From Trebouxia sp. TZW2008 (lineage: Eukaryota > Chlorophyta > Trebouxiophyceae > Trebouxiales > Trebouxiaceae): a stretch of 64,000 nt of DNA. The notes beneath the pieces were generated by a model. That model was given only the letters and a program-made list of their open reading frames with translations, ran no database searches and was not told the DNA's origin. The stretch spans positions 1 to 64,000 of the forward strand of contig BDIU01000054.1 in assembly GCA_002118135.1 (NCBI GenBank), read 5' to 3'. How positions within the stretch are numbered: position 1 is the first letter of the stretch; every line of letters starts with the position of its first letter. The translations under genes were made by a program, and so were the position numbers. Below are positions 41,652 to 54,274 of the stretch, in pieces.

Positions 41652-44600
41652 ATGTCAGGCCGCGGCAAGGGCGACCCCATGGCCGGGCTGCTGAGTAACC
41701 TGGGGGGCATCGATCCTAATCTGTTCAACAAGCCTACGATGGGTCAGCTTAGGAACAAACAGCAGCCGCCCGCTTCAGCCCCGAAGCCTGCTGTCCAAGC
41801 TCCCAGGTCCGATACGATTGCAGCTGTCGGAAGTCCTGCGCGGTCAGACGCAGGTCCTTCCGACAGCTTCTCTTCCCAAAAGGGCAATGCTGCAAAACAT
41901 AACCCTGAGCGCTCGGGCAAGTCTCTGAACGCTCTCGATGCGTCCTGTCATGTTTTACGGCTTTGTCAAGCAGCATCTTCTTGCATTCAGTAACTCTGTC
42001 ACACCTTGTGATGCTGAACCATTTGTATTGCACCTAAGTCAGCAAATTCAAGTCCTTTAGGTCATTGTCTAGTAAACAGTATGTAGCTTACACCTACAGG
42101 TATGATGAGTGATGATCTAGACTCGTTCTTTGGCTCAGCCAAGCCATCAGCAGCTCCAAGCAATGCTGGCTCCTATGCGCCATCCCCTGCAAACATGGCA
42201 TCTCCCGCAGCCAGTCTAGGGCTCCCTGACAGTCAGCAGGACGCTGACTTCTTTGGCAGCTTTGGCAGCCCAGCAGCACAGAGAGCATCAGGCTCTCCAA
42301 GCCGTCATGCTCAGCACCAGCAAGCAGCGATGGACCCGTTTGATCTGTTTGGCGAGGGTGCAACTGTTCTGGCATCAGCAGCAGCTAGCAGCCATCAAGC
42401 AGCTGCCAATCAGCAGGCAGGTGCAGACAATGGTCTGTTTGGCGATGTACAAGGAGCGCAAGGTGAATCACTTCTTTGCATCTTCACTCTGCAGTTGATT
42501 CATGTGGGCCTTCTGCCTACAAAGTCCAATGACTTGTTGCTAAGGCTTGAGACTTGTGCTTGTGTATTGTTTCAGCTGCCACAGCGACTGTGTCAGCGCT
42601 TTTCAGACTGGAAAGCAAGCTCAGGCACATTTATATGTAGGGCAATAGATACGGTGGTGCAAAAGAGCGCAAGACTACCAGGCAGGCATGTTTGCCTGCA
42701 GACCAGACAAGCCCTCCCTTCCAGCAAAGGGCAGCCTCGAAGGGAGCGCCTGGTGCCCAAAGGGCAGACCCAAACCTGAGTTGCTCAACCAGATCATCCC
42801 ATTTTGGACATCACAAAGAAGTGACACATCTAGTGAGTCAGTGGAGACTGAACGTGTCTGATGTGTGCCTGCAGACCAGACGAGTCCTCCCTTGCAGCAA
42901 AGGGCAGCCTCAAAGGGAGTGCCTGATGCCCAATGGGCAGACCTGAACCTGCACTAGTCTTTGAACCAGATCATTCCTTTCGTGACACTCCAAAGAAGCA
43001 ACAACATCTTGTAAGTGAGTCAGGTTTGAACCTGTCTGACAGCCAAGAGTTCATGCTTGCAGATCAGAGTAGCCCTCCCTTGCAGCATCAAAGGGAGCGC
43101 CTGATGCCCAAAGGGAAGATCTGAATCTATACCAGTCTCTGAACCAGCTCGTTTCTTTCGTGACATGCCAAACAAGCAAGAACGTCTTGCAAGTGAGTTT
43201 GGATCAAATCCGTCTGACAGGCAGGCTTGTGTGCCTACAGATCAAAGTAGCCCTCCCTTTCAGCAAAGGGCAGCCTCAAAGGGAGCTCCTGATGCTCAAA
43301 GGGCAGATATGATGCCCAGCAAGTCCCCAAAGTCTGTCAGCAGCTCTGGCCAAGCACCTCCCAGTCAGGTAGTCTCACAAGTCACGCCTTATGTCGCTAT
43401 TGTCCCAATGGCACAGACATAGATGCAACAGATACAGCTTCAGCTACAGACAACAGCAGACCTCATGTTGTCGACACTTGCATGACCCTGGCGCTGGTGC
43501 CATGTCGCAGACATTACCACATCAGGGGAACCTTCACATTGAAGTCTGTAAGGGGCAGAGCTTGCCCCTTGGTGTGTGATGAGGCATGCCCACTGCATGT
43601 GCAACAGTCTTATTGCATTCATTCAGTGTTGATGTATGCTCTTGGCCACAGTCCTGGCTGAGTGCGAGACTCAGCTGGATGTATCTAGGAACAGTGAGCT
43701 GTGTCCAAGCAGGCATGTCTGAGCATAGCATCAGCACACCATCAGTGCAACGCTAATAGACAGGAAGTATGTCTGCAAGCATTGCAGCAGCTGTTTATGA
43801 AGGCAAAAGGTTCTGTTGCAATTCATTTTGCTAAAGCACTGGCTGTGTGCATCAATGACTCAAGCAAGATCAGCAGGCAACAGCAGCTGCCGGCAATTCA
43901 TATTGCACTCACTCACATACTTTGTGCCCTTGCCCACACACAATGCGACCGTTCCTGCTATATTGCATCCTTTCATCATCATTGCGGCATGCTAATGGCA
44001 TCATCATCATCAAGCAAAAAGAAACCATTGTAAACTTTATCCAGGTGACATTTGACACTGCTGTCGTGCAAGTCTCATAGAATCTGACATGAGTGCACGC
44101 TGCTGCTGTAGGGGCGCTCTCAGTTGCCCCGCCGCTCTTCTTCTTTCACATCAGCTGGATCCCCAGACAGCCGCTCATCTGTGCAAGATTCCTTCTTCCA
44201 AGACGGCACACCCGCTACAGACAGACAGGCTGCCAACAGAGGGACCTTCTTTGCAGACACCTCACCTGCTACAGACAGACAGGTAATCCAATATCTTTTT
44301 GCTTGTGGATCCCTACTGATGTCGACGGCAAGTGATTGTGCACCTCAGCTGGTCATGTGGGTGCATCCGAGGCTGTGTGTTGATGGAATTGTGCAGGCGT
44401 CTCCTGTGCTGTCTGCTGTGTTGCTGCTGGCAATGATGCACAGGCACTCATCCCTAGGTGTGTTTGTGAATCAATCTTGTGTTGTTTCTGGAGTCAGATT
44501 CTACTCCCACATTGTTTCTGTCCTTGCTCACAGGCTGGCAACAGAGGCACACCTGGTACAAGCTCAGGCAAACGCAGTTTCACAAGGCAAGGGTCCAACA

Positions 44601-47600
44601 GCAGCCCAGCACCACTGCAGGCGTTCAGGGCTTCACTAATGCTAGCGCATACAACGTTTGTGTCTTTGCTTGCAGGCTGGCAACAGAGGCACACCTGGCA
44701 CTGGCTCAGGCAAAGGCAGTTTCACAAGGCAAGGGTCCAACAGCAGCTTAGACACCACTGCAGGCGTGCAGGGATCGCCTAACACCAGTGCATCGCCAAT
44801 CAACTTGGCAGGGAAAACGGCCCAAAGATCAGGGCTTGGAAAACCCCAGAGAACCCCCTCTCTGCGCAGCAGGTGACATTTCTCTTCTTCTCAGGCACTG
44901 TAGCATGCTCTTCTTCTTTGATGCTGTATGGCATACAGTGTGCTTAATGTGCAACCAGAGTACAAAACTGCTGCCCTAGCATAAACGGCCATAATGTAGT
45001 CTGACCCTCTGTCAGACGAACGCAATTGGGATTGTTGCCTCTTCCGCAGTTGTTTCAGGTGAAAAGTTTGAATTTGAGAGACTTCGTGACACAAAGTGTT
45101 AAGCACATCAATCTTCTGCAGACTGAGCTTGTACTGCCGGGTGCTTTCTGTTACGCTTCCTTCAAAGGTGGCTGCTTGCTCCTGACATGCAGTTTGTTTG
45201 AGTTGCTGATTGAGCACATCAGCCGTGGTGCTGCAGGAGGTCCTCTGAGGAGGGGCAGGGCAGTCACAAGGGCCCTCTGCAAGAAGGCGCTGCGGCAGCT
45301 GACTTTGGGGACCCATACTCTGATCCCTACATGCATGATGACCCCTACATGGCAAGGCTGTCCCTACTTTTTCTCTGTGTTGCAACGTGCATGATAATCC
45401 CTACAAGCCTCTTTTAGGCCAGCCCTGCGCCTTCCCTGCTTCCTACATGCATGATGACCCCTACAGCGTAAGGCCATCCCTACTGCTATCCTGTGCTTCT
45501 ACATGCCTGATGTAGCGTGCTGAGAGCTTGAGTGCCTCGCACATGGCAGGAAATGTCAGATTTCATCTGATGGACTGATTGGCGGCGATGCAGGATGTCG
45601 TTGAGCATGCGGTCTGAACTGCACGGTCATACTTTAGCATAGAACGCAGTCTGTGACATCTGATGAACACTATGTGGCAACACTATCTCTGGATTTGTGG
45701 TCCCTCCATGCTTGTTAGCCTCTGTGCAAGCTTGCACCTAACCTTGTCCATCTGGACCTGGACCCTTGTGCTTCTATAGTGTTAAGCTTTGCGTTTGAGG
45801 CAATGCATAGTTTGGGGCTGGACTTCTTGCACTGTCTGCACAGATGCCTACACATGGACGTCTGCATTGCGCCCTGAGCTGTCCCGGGGCGCCCTGTAGA
45901 CACTCGAAACATCACCTGGATTACTGCCTGTGCATTATCGCTCGTGACCGACAGCAGCAGTGCAACAGACAGCACAGACAGCTTCACTACAATCTCAGAT
46001 GCAAACACCCTCAGATCCACTCAACTCACCAGCTGAGGCGTACATTCGCTCGCGATTTACGTCACAGGGCACAAACAGGCGATGCATAGCATCAGGCAGG
46101 CAGACGCCGCTGCACAGCTCAGCGTCTTTACTTTGAAGCTCAATGCACCAACAGCGACAGTCTGTAGCGCTGTTCAGATCCAATTTGATTTGGTCACCCT
46201 GTAGCTGACTGTAAAGCAGTAGGCAGAGTGGTGGCAGGGCCAGCAGCAGCATCGTGGAGCAGACAGCCAAGCAGTGGCTGGTCTGTGGCCAAAAGTGGCT
46301 GAAGAACATTCTTTTCTGCAATGCATTATGCTGGCCAAAGTACATGATGTATGACAAGTGATCGACTGCACTGCCTGCACCAAATGCATCAAATGTTGAT
46401 ATTGCTTTGACTGTAGAGTGGTGGGCAGAGCGGTGGCAGGGCCAGTAGCAGCAATGTAGAACAGACCGCTAAGCAGTGGCTCACTGGTGGCCAGAAGTGG
46501 CTGAAGAGCGCTGGCAAGAAGCTGGCCACAGCTGCCAAGGAATCTGCCTCAGAGATCCAGAAACGCTTGGAGACTGTTGACATCAAGAAAGGTGGGCCTT
46601 GTTTTTCATGGCTGACCTGCTGCTTTCTTGCCACATAGCAATGTCATGGCTTCTGTGAACTGCTCTTCATCTTTAAAGACTTGTCATCTCATGTCAGCAT
46701 CATGCCATGCCGCGTCATGTGTCATTATTATGTCAGCAGAAACCTTGCTTGTCAATTGCTGATTGCTGAATGATGTGGGCTCCGAAATACGACATGTGAC
46801 AGCAGCTCATCTGAGGCCCAAGTGCCTACTGTTCAATGCAAGGCATTGATGACATCGCAAGGCACAGTGAACGCAGCATATGCAGTTGCAGGGTCTTATG
46901 TTGCCCAAGACAGCATAAAATGTGCTTCTCACATAGGCAAGGGTACTAAGGCAGGCGTTGATGGCGAGGATGCAGCCGCTTACTGCCATCAATCAGCTGC
47001 CAAAAGTCACCATTCTCGACCCGCAAAACATTAGCAACTCAACCATAGCTTGCTTCATCCTAAGTGTGCTTGTTATGTTTGCAGACAAGGGCACTAAGGT
47101 AGATGATGACGGTGAGGAGGTGGTTGCTTACTATCACCAATGAGCCGCCAAATGTTGACATGTTCCAACTTGCAAAACATCCACAATTCAACCATAGCTT
47201 GGCTTCATCCTATCTGCGCTTGCTATTATTGCAGGCAAGGGCACTAAGGTAGGTGATGATGGTGAGGAGGTAGCTGCTTACTATCACCAATGGGCTGCCA
47301 AAATTCAAGATATGAGCCCGGCACGCCAAGCAGATGTCCTTGACCAGCTGGGCGAAGAAGACCGGTTGATAGTGCAGCGCATTCTGGACTCTGCAGCAGT
47401 CAAGCGTAGTAACAGCAGTACAAGGTCAGGATTTAGTCACAGTCCCAGTCAGCACGCCCGGAACCAGCCCGCCAGCCCAACAGGCTCTGATGACTCATTG
47501 CCGCCACCATCATACCAGGAAGCGGCGGGAACTGCGAGGGCGGGAAACTCCCGCCCTTCTGACTCCAGGCCTGCTGTCGCGGGAGACTTGCGCCAATCAG

Positions 47601-50600
47601 CTCAGGGAGATCCATCAAGGTCAAGCAAAGAAAGCGCATCTGCCAGCCGTCATGAGGGGCAGCCAAAAGCAAGAACCGCTGCTGATCTGGGCGTGTTTGG
47701 CGATGCTGAGGATGCTCAGAGCTCAGATTTTGAACAGCCAGAGTATGAGTCAAGGAGCGCAAACTCAAGAGCGGCTGAGTCAGGCTATGCTGAGCCAGCA
47801 AGAGGCGCAGCTGCCACAGCAGCTGTCCAGCAGCCACCACAGAAGCCGCAGCCTGCAGGCAAGCTTGCTGTGCCACTTCATGCCAAATCTCATACCCTCC
47901 CCTTGGTTGCCCTGGGGCCCCTTGCTGGTGCCCTGGGTGCAAAGCCCTCAATTGTGTCATGCACAGCTCACTGTATGTCATGCATGTCTCAAAGCTACAG
48001 CTGATTCACATATCAAATTGCCTCTGCATCAGCAGGCCTGCTGTGATTAGTCATGTGAAAGGATGTTGCTGCAGTGGTAGTTGATGCTTTACCGTTGATC
48101 GTGCTTTCAACAGCTATGCGGCCATGTGATCATGGCTCTGCCACAAAGTCAGGTGAGTGAGACGTGCATGGCTTCAGCCTTGTTCTTAGGCGTCCCGTCA
48201 CAGCCACCTTACAGTGCGTATCAAAAATTGCTGCTGTGCCGCCAGCTATCAAACGCATGATAAGCTAAGCACCCTCCATTGAGTAGCCCCAGTGAGTTTG
48301 TCACAACAGTAGTTTTTGATGTGCCACAAGCATGATCTGTGGTGACTGACAACGGCAAGTCATAGCTGCATCGCAAAGTGTCTAGCATACAACAAAACTA
48401 CTGCAAAGTCTAGGCCCTCGTGCCTGGTTTGTGCTCAAGTTCAGATCTTTTCAGTTAGTCTTGAGGCTTGCCACAATTTGCTCCGTTGTTAGATAGTACT
48501 GCAGTGGGAAAGTATGCTTGAACATTATGCCATGAAATCTGAGCCCATGTGTTATGCTGATTACTGAGTCTTTGCGTACTTGATGCAGTGGCAGCTGAAG
48601 CTGACTTCCTTGGCTTTGGTAATGAGGAAGCAGCTCAGGAAGCATTCATGCCTGACTCACCCCCAGCTGAGTCATCTCAGCGCCCAGGGGGCCAAGCCTT
48701 CCAACCCTCCTACCCCCCACCTCCTGGTTCAAATTCAAATCCAAATTCAAATCAGCAGGCTGCTACTCCAGACGGCCTGGCAGACTTCTTCAGCGCCCCT
48801 TCTGGCCCTTCAGCTTCTTCTTCTGGGGCTTCACACACACCCTCCAGCACTGCCCACATAGATGACATGTTCAGCGCAGGTCCCAAACCAAAGACAGCAG
48901 CTGCTGCAGCAGCTTCCTCTGCTCAGTCATCATCAGTCAATGCACGCAGTCAGGGGGCTCTTAGCTCTTCTTCAGGGGCCGCAGCTGGAGCTAGGGCAAC
49001 TCCAAAAGCTGCCCCAAGGGCTGCTGCTCCAAGTTCCATGATAGATTTTGGAGACGAAGCAGCGCTTCTGGCTGAGCACCCTGACCTTTACAAGGGACTG
49101 GAGGAAGTTCCAGGTAAGCATTCGAGAACTTACTTGCATGGCGTTGCGTGTCTTACGCCAGCATGGCTGTGCTACGCCATGCCACGCCATGCCATGCTGC
49201 GCCATGAGTGCCATGCTATGCTCTGTGCTGAGGTACGTTTTTGAACTCTCTGTTGACTGCCAAGGAGCCAGCATACTGCAAGGGTAGGCGGAGGAGCTGA
49301 GGGGACATGAGCCAGCGTATCCCATGCTGTGCTACGCTGTGCTGTGCTGAGCTGTAATACGCTGTGCTGTGCCATGCTGCGCTGTGCATTTCAAGTCTGG
49401 GTCAACTGCAAGGGCGGCAGAACACCGCTGAAGTAGAAGTTTGAGAGTCATACATCAGCGCATGCAGGAGCAGCCGGCTGAGAAGCAGGCTCATGCTGTG
49501 CCATGTTATGCCTTGTATTCCAAATGCGTATGTGCTGCAGAAAAGGCAGCATACCGCAAGGAGCTGAGGCTGAGTTCAAGAGACATGCATCAGCGCATGC
49601 CGTGCTGTGCTGCGCTACACTGTGCCAGGCTGTGAGGTGCTGTGCTTGAGATTCAAAACTCATGTCGACTGCAGGGGAGCATGCCATGCTGTGCTGTGCC
49701 AGTCTATGCTACGCTGTGGCTTGCATTTCAAACATGTGTTGACTGCAGGGGAGCCAGAATATCGCAAGGAGCTGAGGCAGAAGAGGCTCAGGGACATGCA
49801 TCAGCGCATGCAAGCGCAGCTAGCTGAGAAGCAGGCGCGAGATGCGGCTGAGAGCACTGAAAAAGAAGAGAAGGTGGACTTGCGTGGCAGAGTGGTCAAG
49901 CCTAGGATAGACGCTTGGACCCAAGGAAAGAAGGTGTGTATGATTGCTTTGTTTCCTCAGAAAAGGCCTGATTTCACGATAGTGATGTTATAGCACTGAA
50001 AAGGTAGAGAAGGTGGACTTGCGAGGCAGAGTGGTCAAGCCTAGGATAGACGCTTGGACTCAAGGAAAGAAGGTGTGTGCAGATGCCATCTCGCCTGCTC
50101 AAACATCTTGTTGTTGGTCAGAATGCTGAATGACAGAAGTAGCTCAGGCTGATGATGTGCCTGATGTGCTGATGCTGCCACAGTTCAGCAGCAGCAGCAG
50201 CACCAGCACCAGCATTACCAGCAATAAATACAGACCAGAAGCAAGAAACTTTAGCTTCACCCGGTTGGCTGAAGCAGGAAAGAAATGTTACTCATCTTGT
50301 GCAGGATCACAGCAGAGCCCTATTGAGGGCGTTGATTGCCAGCAAACTGTGACAGCCTCGTTCATCTCCCATGTAGTCTGGCTCACGCTAGCGGAATGCG
50401 AGGAATCCCATAACGTGTGGCTGAGGTTGTGCAGGACAGGAGCGGGGCACTTCTGAGCACGCTGCACACAGTGCTTTGAAGCTCAACTGCAAGCAGTAGC
50501 AGACAAGAATGCAGCAAACTGTTTTGGGCAAAATGGCTCAGCGCTAGAACCTGGACGTTGCTCATGCTGCCATGCCAGTATTCTTGCTTGAAGGAAACAA

Positions 50601-51963
50601 GCACTAAGCGTCAAGTTGCTCTTCCGCCCTGTGCAGGACAACATCAGGGCACTTCTGAGCACGCTGCACACAGTAGTCTGGCTCTACTTAGGGAAACACC
50701 AGCATTGTGTCTTATCAATCTTAGATCAAATTGTATATTCTGTACAGGACAACATCAGGGCACTGCTGAGCACGTTTGTACAGTGGTCTGGCTCTACTTA
50801 GGGAAACACCAGCATGGTGTATTGTCAATCTTAGATCAAATTGTACATTCTGTACAGGACAACATCAGGGCACTGCTGAGCACGCTGCACACAGTGCTAT
50901 GGGAGGGCAGCGGCTGGAAGGCCCCCCAGATGACTGAATCAGACTGAGCTAAATGAATGCATTAGGAGGGAAACACATAGTACCAATGTTTGGCAGGACA
51001 ACATCAGGGCTCTTCTGAGCACAAACATTACCACCAAAAAAAATCGATGGCCTCCTCCATCTCTGCCTTGTACTGAGACGACGTGTGCTGTCTTTGTTGT
51101 GCAGGACAACATCAGGGCACTTCTGAGCACGCTGCACACAGTGCTGTGGGAGGGCAGCGGCTGGAAGGCCCCTCAGATGACTGATCTGGTGGAGGCTGGC
51201 AAAGTGAAGAAGCAGTACATGAAGGCCAATCTCATCATCCATCCTGACAAGGTATATCTTTGTGTCTGTCAGTGAGTGTCAAGATAGCAAAGTGCCTCAG
51301 ACACACGTATCGTATCATAGCATTGTACGGGATGCAGTTCGGGACGTAGGTTTAGGCTTTAGGGTTTGCCTTTGTCTGGGTAAATAAACAAGACCCTAAA
51401 ACCCTCAACCCCACCTCTTTCCGCAATCTCTTGAAATAGACCCCGATTTGATACTTTGATACGATACGCGTGTCTGAGGAGCAAAAAGGCAAAGCTTATG
51501 CCCCTTAGGCATCTTGACGGGAGCTGCTGTCAGTGCAAGCAGTGTTTACAGCCTGTTAGAGTCAACAGCATTCTGTATGCATAGCCAGCATAGCATAGTA
51601 TGTACATGGTAGAGCTGGCAAAGTGACGAAGCAGTTCATGAAGGCCAACCTTATTACTCATCCTGATATTGAATCAGATTTTACAGACATTCATGGGACG
51701 CATCTGCTCAGTAAAGCAATGCGTCGTTCAGTGTGGTCAGTTGTGAGCATGCATGTGTGATGTCAGTTGACCACATTTCAAAATTTATACTTGATCCTGT
51801 GAAGGATCCTGCAGCATGGCTGAAACACTTGTCTGACTGGACGCGTGTCATGCAGGTGAAGCAGAAGGGTGGCACTGTTGAGCAGATTGTCATTGCAGAC
51901 ATGGCATTTGATGTGCTCAAGACTGCCTGGGCTAAATTCGAAAGTGGTGAATTGCGCAAGTAG
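41652..51963 (+). CDS. auxilin-like clathrin-uncoating cofactor with C-terminal J domain
   Basis: Exons: 41652-41853, 42100-42462, 43241-43368, 44112-44282, 44676-44872, 45237-~45340, ~45417-45469, 46417-46591, 47235-~47928, 48589-49113, 49749-49933, 51105-51251, 51856-51963. Phases fit except around 45340 and 47928, where donors are unclear. The long low-complexity N-terminal part has clathrin/adaptor-type DLF/DPF/FG motifs ([32 protein letters not shown]) and many Ser/Gln/Pro. A helical stretch ([20 protein letters not shown]) precedes the J domain: [31 protein letters not shown] with the HPD triad, and [20 protein letters not shown]. From family knowledge it recruits Hsc70 to strip clathrin from vesicles. 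The plant-type layout (no kinase or PTEN part) fits a green lineage. At least seven introns hold junction-copy arrays. Confidence 0.88.
42699..43125 (+). repeat. three acceptor-side copies of auxilin exon 3
   Basis: Copies near 42699, 42876 and 43060 repeat 'CAGACCAGACNAGCCCTCCC', 'TTCCAGCAAAGGGCAGCCTC' and 'AAAGGGAGCGCCTGATGCCC'. Period is about 180 bp; the intact exon starts at 43241. Confidence 0.9.
44532..44645 (+). repeat. one acceptor-side copy of auxilin exon 5
   Basis: 'CACAGGCTGGCAACAGAGGC', 'ACACCTGGTACAAGCTCAGG', 'GTTTCACAAGGCAAGGGTCC' repeat the first ~100 bases of the exon at 44676. Confidence 0.9.
46195..47150 (+). repeat. copies of auxilin exons 8 and 9 starts
   Basis: 46195-46315 duplicates the start of the exon at 46417 (GCAGAGTGGTGGCAGGGCCA, CAGACAGCCAAGCAGTGGCT). 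46937-47010 and 47084-47150 duplicate the start of the exon at 47235 (GGCAAGGGTACTAAGGCAGG, CGCTTACTGCCATCAATCAG), with about 85 bp of intron between units also repeated. Confidence 0.85.
49257..50073 (+). repeat. auxilin coiled-coil exon copies on both sides
   Basis: Acceptor-side copies near 49257, 49405, 49535 and a stub at 49663 repeat 'GACTGCAAGGGAGCCAG', 'GCAAGGAGCTGAGGC', 'GACATGCATCAGCGCATGCA'. GCCATGCTGTGCTACGC-type low-complexity sequence fills the gaps. A donor-side copy at 49990-50073 repeats the exon's last ~80 bases almost exactly, up to AAGAAG|GTGTGT. Confidence 0.85.
50427..51025 (+). repeat. five acceptor-side copies of the auxilin J-domain exon
   Basis: Copies at about 50427-50477, 50632-50680, 50747-50785, 50857-50940 and 50994-51020 repeat 'CAGGACAACATCAGGGCACT' and 'TCTGAGCACGCTGCACACAG'. 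The one at 50857 is open for 27 codons. The intact exon starts at 51105. A donor-side fragment lies at 51608-51670 (GCAGTTCATGAAGGCCAACC). Confidence 0.9.
51295..51479. mobile_element. foldback MITE with 23-bp terminal inverted repeats
   Basis: 51295-51317 (CCTCAGACACACGTATCG...) and 51457-51479 are inverted copies with one mismatch. Inside, a telomere-like pair (GGCTTTAGGGTTT at about 51355 and AAACCCT-type ACCCTAAAACCCT at about 51391) forms a second nested inverted repeat. No coding capacity. Target duplication is not clear. It lies in the last auxilin intron. Confidence 0.75.
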
Positions 51964-52584
51964 GATGTGCGTCAGTGCATCTGTTCTGTCTGGCCTCATG
52001 ACCAACACTATAGCTGTCAGTGCTGTTTGCAAAACTTTGATGTGTACAGCATGCGCAGCTTTTGCAGTTTTTCGACTCATACAGGAAATGATATGTCTCT
52101 GGTTTTTCGTTACAAATGTCTAATGCTGGACTCAGCTTCAATTGTACATCGACACAGTGCAAAAGTTACTGCTCAATATCAGCCTAGGCCTGCGGGAACA
52201 ATAATACATCAACTCAGAAGTGGATGGACACAGGCTGCACTGATGCTAGCAACTTCTGAGCAACTACTGAAACTGATTCAGTGCTAAGCACATCAAACTC
52301 CACCAGCGCAGCTACTTTGGACACAAATGCTAGGGTAACTCTGGTGGGTGAACTTGTTGTGCAGAATAATGCTCCCAAGCAGCAGTACATATGTAGATTC
52401 ACCCTGCTCGATTTCAGAACCAGCTTGCTACACAACACTCTGCTTTCATGCATGCAGATCTGCTTTGCAGTCTACTGTGATTGCATAAGTCACGATTGGT
52501 GTTTCACGCTCCTGTGGTAAGAACTTCAGTCCCCTGGCCTGAGAAGATCAACAGAAGCATTTGCCACTGGGTGGTGCAAGCATG
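51964..52584. other. intergenic, nothing certain
   Basis: This is convergent space between auxilin and the LURP-one-like gene. At 52281-52430 both strands have short open frames (plus: TLDTNARVTLVGELVVQNNA; minus: VTLAFVSKVAALVEFDVLST). Neither can be joined to a neighbour. Confidence 0.35.
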
Positions 52585-54274
52585 TCACTTGTGATACAGG
52601 TCTTCGATTGCCAGTGCTACTGCAATCATCAGCACGCAGTCTGTCCCAGCTGCTACTTGCACGCAATAGCTGTGCTTGCTAGTGACTGCAGCTCTTGCGC
52701 TGTCATCACGGCACACCTGCAAGACGACAAAGCACGTGAGTATGACTGGGTATTTGCAATCTGTCTTTTAACAGCTTGCGTGCCAGAACTGCTCAGAATA
52801 AGTTGGCACATCTGCAGATCATGACACCACACCTACAGGGTTTGTGGTGACAGCTGAGTTTGTAACCAAGCTGTGCAGCTCTTGCTATAGATTGATAGAG
52901 CTTGAGCATAGGAATGCACATCAACTTGAAACAAGCAATGCAGACAGAGAAACCTGTTGGGCAGCTGACTGATTAGCGGATGCACCTGTCAAACTTGCAA
53001 TCAGTCTCTGGTCGATTTTGCAGACATAAGTAAAGCACAATTCTGCCTCAACATTAATTACTTAAGCGACTTGTGTGCTCTTTACAATTTACAAAATCCT
53101 GCCTCAGCAAAATTTGAGTAACTTGTGTGCCCTTTACGCCCTACAAATTCCTGCCTTAAGATTACCTGAGCGACCTGTGTGCCCTTTGTGATCTTGAAGT
53201 TGCGATCAAAGAGGTCTCCTTCTGCAAAATAGTGTGTTGCGCCCTTCACTTCAATGATAGCTTTCTTCTCTCCATGCTTGGTGACGCTGGCAATTAGGTT
53301 GCGGTCGTCTGCTACTGCCCCAGCACAGATCATGACTGTGTTGAAAGCAGATTTCTGCATCGAAACAGCGCAGCATGAGCAATGCTGGAACATTGGATTC
53401 AAAGTAGCTTCTGCACAAATAAGCAATGCTTGAGCTTGCTCAAAGTGTTGCTCTTGGTGTTCCATGCTCTGGGCAAACATCATGTGCACTACACATAATA
53501 TGAGTGTGCTGAAAGCAGATATCTGCAACATGATAGCGCTGCTTGAGCGTGCTGAAGCTGGTGCACTCTGTGGTCCATGATCTGGGCGGACAGCATGTGC
53601 ATGGCGCAGCTCAATGATGCAGTGAGACAACTTACCCTTCTGCGTTGGGTGCTGATAACTTCTCTGCTAGGCAGATCTCTGATCGTTTTCTGCTCTGAAA
53701 TGCCATGACCAACCATGTCCACTTTGAAACCGTCCCTGAATTGTCCTTGACCAGCGCCTGGAGTCTTGATCACTCCATCTTCTGGCTGTGGTGACGGTGG
53801 CTTTTCACGGATGTAGAAGTACTCCATGACATTTGTGACGAAGTCAGGTCCAAACAGCGCCATGGAAGCGTCGTGCTGCTGTTGCTTCTCAGCCTCTCCA
53901 ACAAAGAATCCTCGAATGTGTGTTGGAGCTTTGGGTGTGTGTGGGTCTGCCTGGTGATATGCAGCTGGCAATGACTGTGCAGTGTCCAACGACACCCTGT
54001 GTGCCTCTTGAGGGGCTATCAATCTCTGGGTGTTATCCCCTGTGTAGATCCTAGCCTGATGCTGCTGGTAAGACTGCTGTTGTGGTGTATTTGGCTCAAA
54101 AACTTGCGACTCTTCGAAAAAGGGGCCTCTGACGATTCTTGTTGTTTGTGTTACTTCGTACCACGGCTGCCGCACTGCATTGGCTTGCGGCCAAGACTGG
54201 CTCTCAAAAGGTCGAGCTTGTGCAGTATGTGAGTCGGGACTGTATAAAGAGGAGACCTGCATGCGTCCGGACAC
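52585..54274 (-). CDS. probable LURP-one-related (tubby C-terminal-like) protein
   Basis: Minus-strand exons 54274-53636, 53354-53166 and 52716-52585 (TGA), all phase 0: about 319 residues. The N-terminal 210 residues are hydrophilic and Gln/Pro-rich (GPFFEESQVFEPNTPQQQSY, RGFFVGEAEKQQQHDASMAL). Exon 2 reads like a beta-rich domain (KSAFNTVMICAGAVADDRNL, KKAIIEVKGATHYF, DRNFKITKGTQVAQ). Exon 3 (HSYCVQVAAGTDCVLMIAVA, LAIEDL) matches the family's closing 'D-Y-x-V-x-V-A-P-G-x-D' strand plus hydrophobic helix. Assignment rests mainly on exons 2-3 and is moderate. Exon 2's donor could also be at 53175. Decayed repeats of the exon 2 end/intron start (AAGGGCACACAAGTNRCTCA) follow at about 53130 and 53080. 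Copies of the exon 2 acceptor lie near 53510-53540. Confidence 0.5.
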
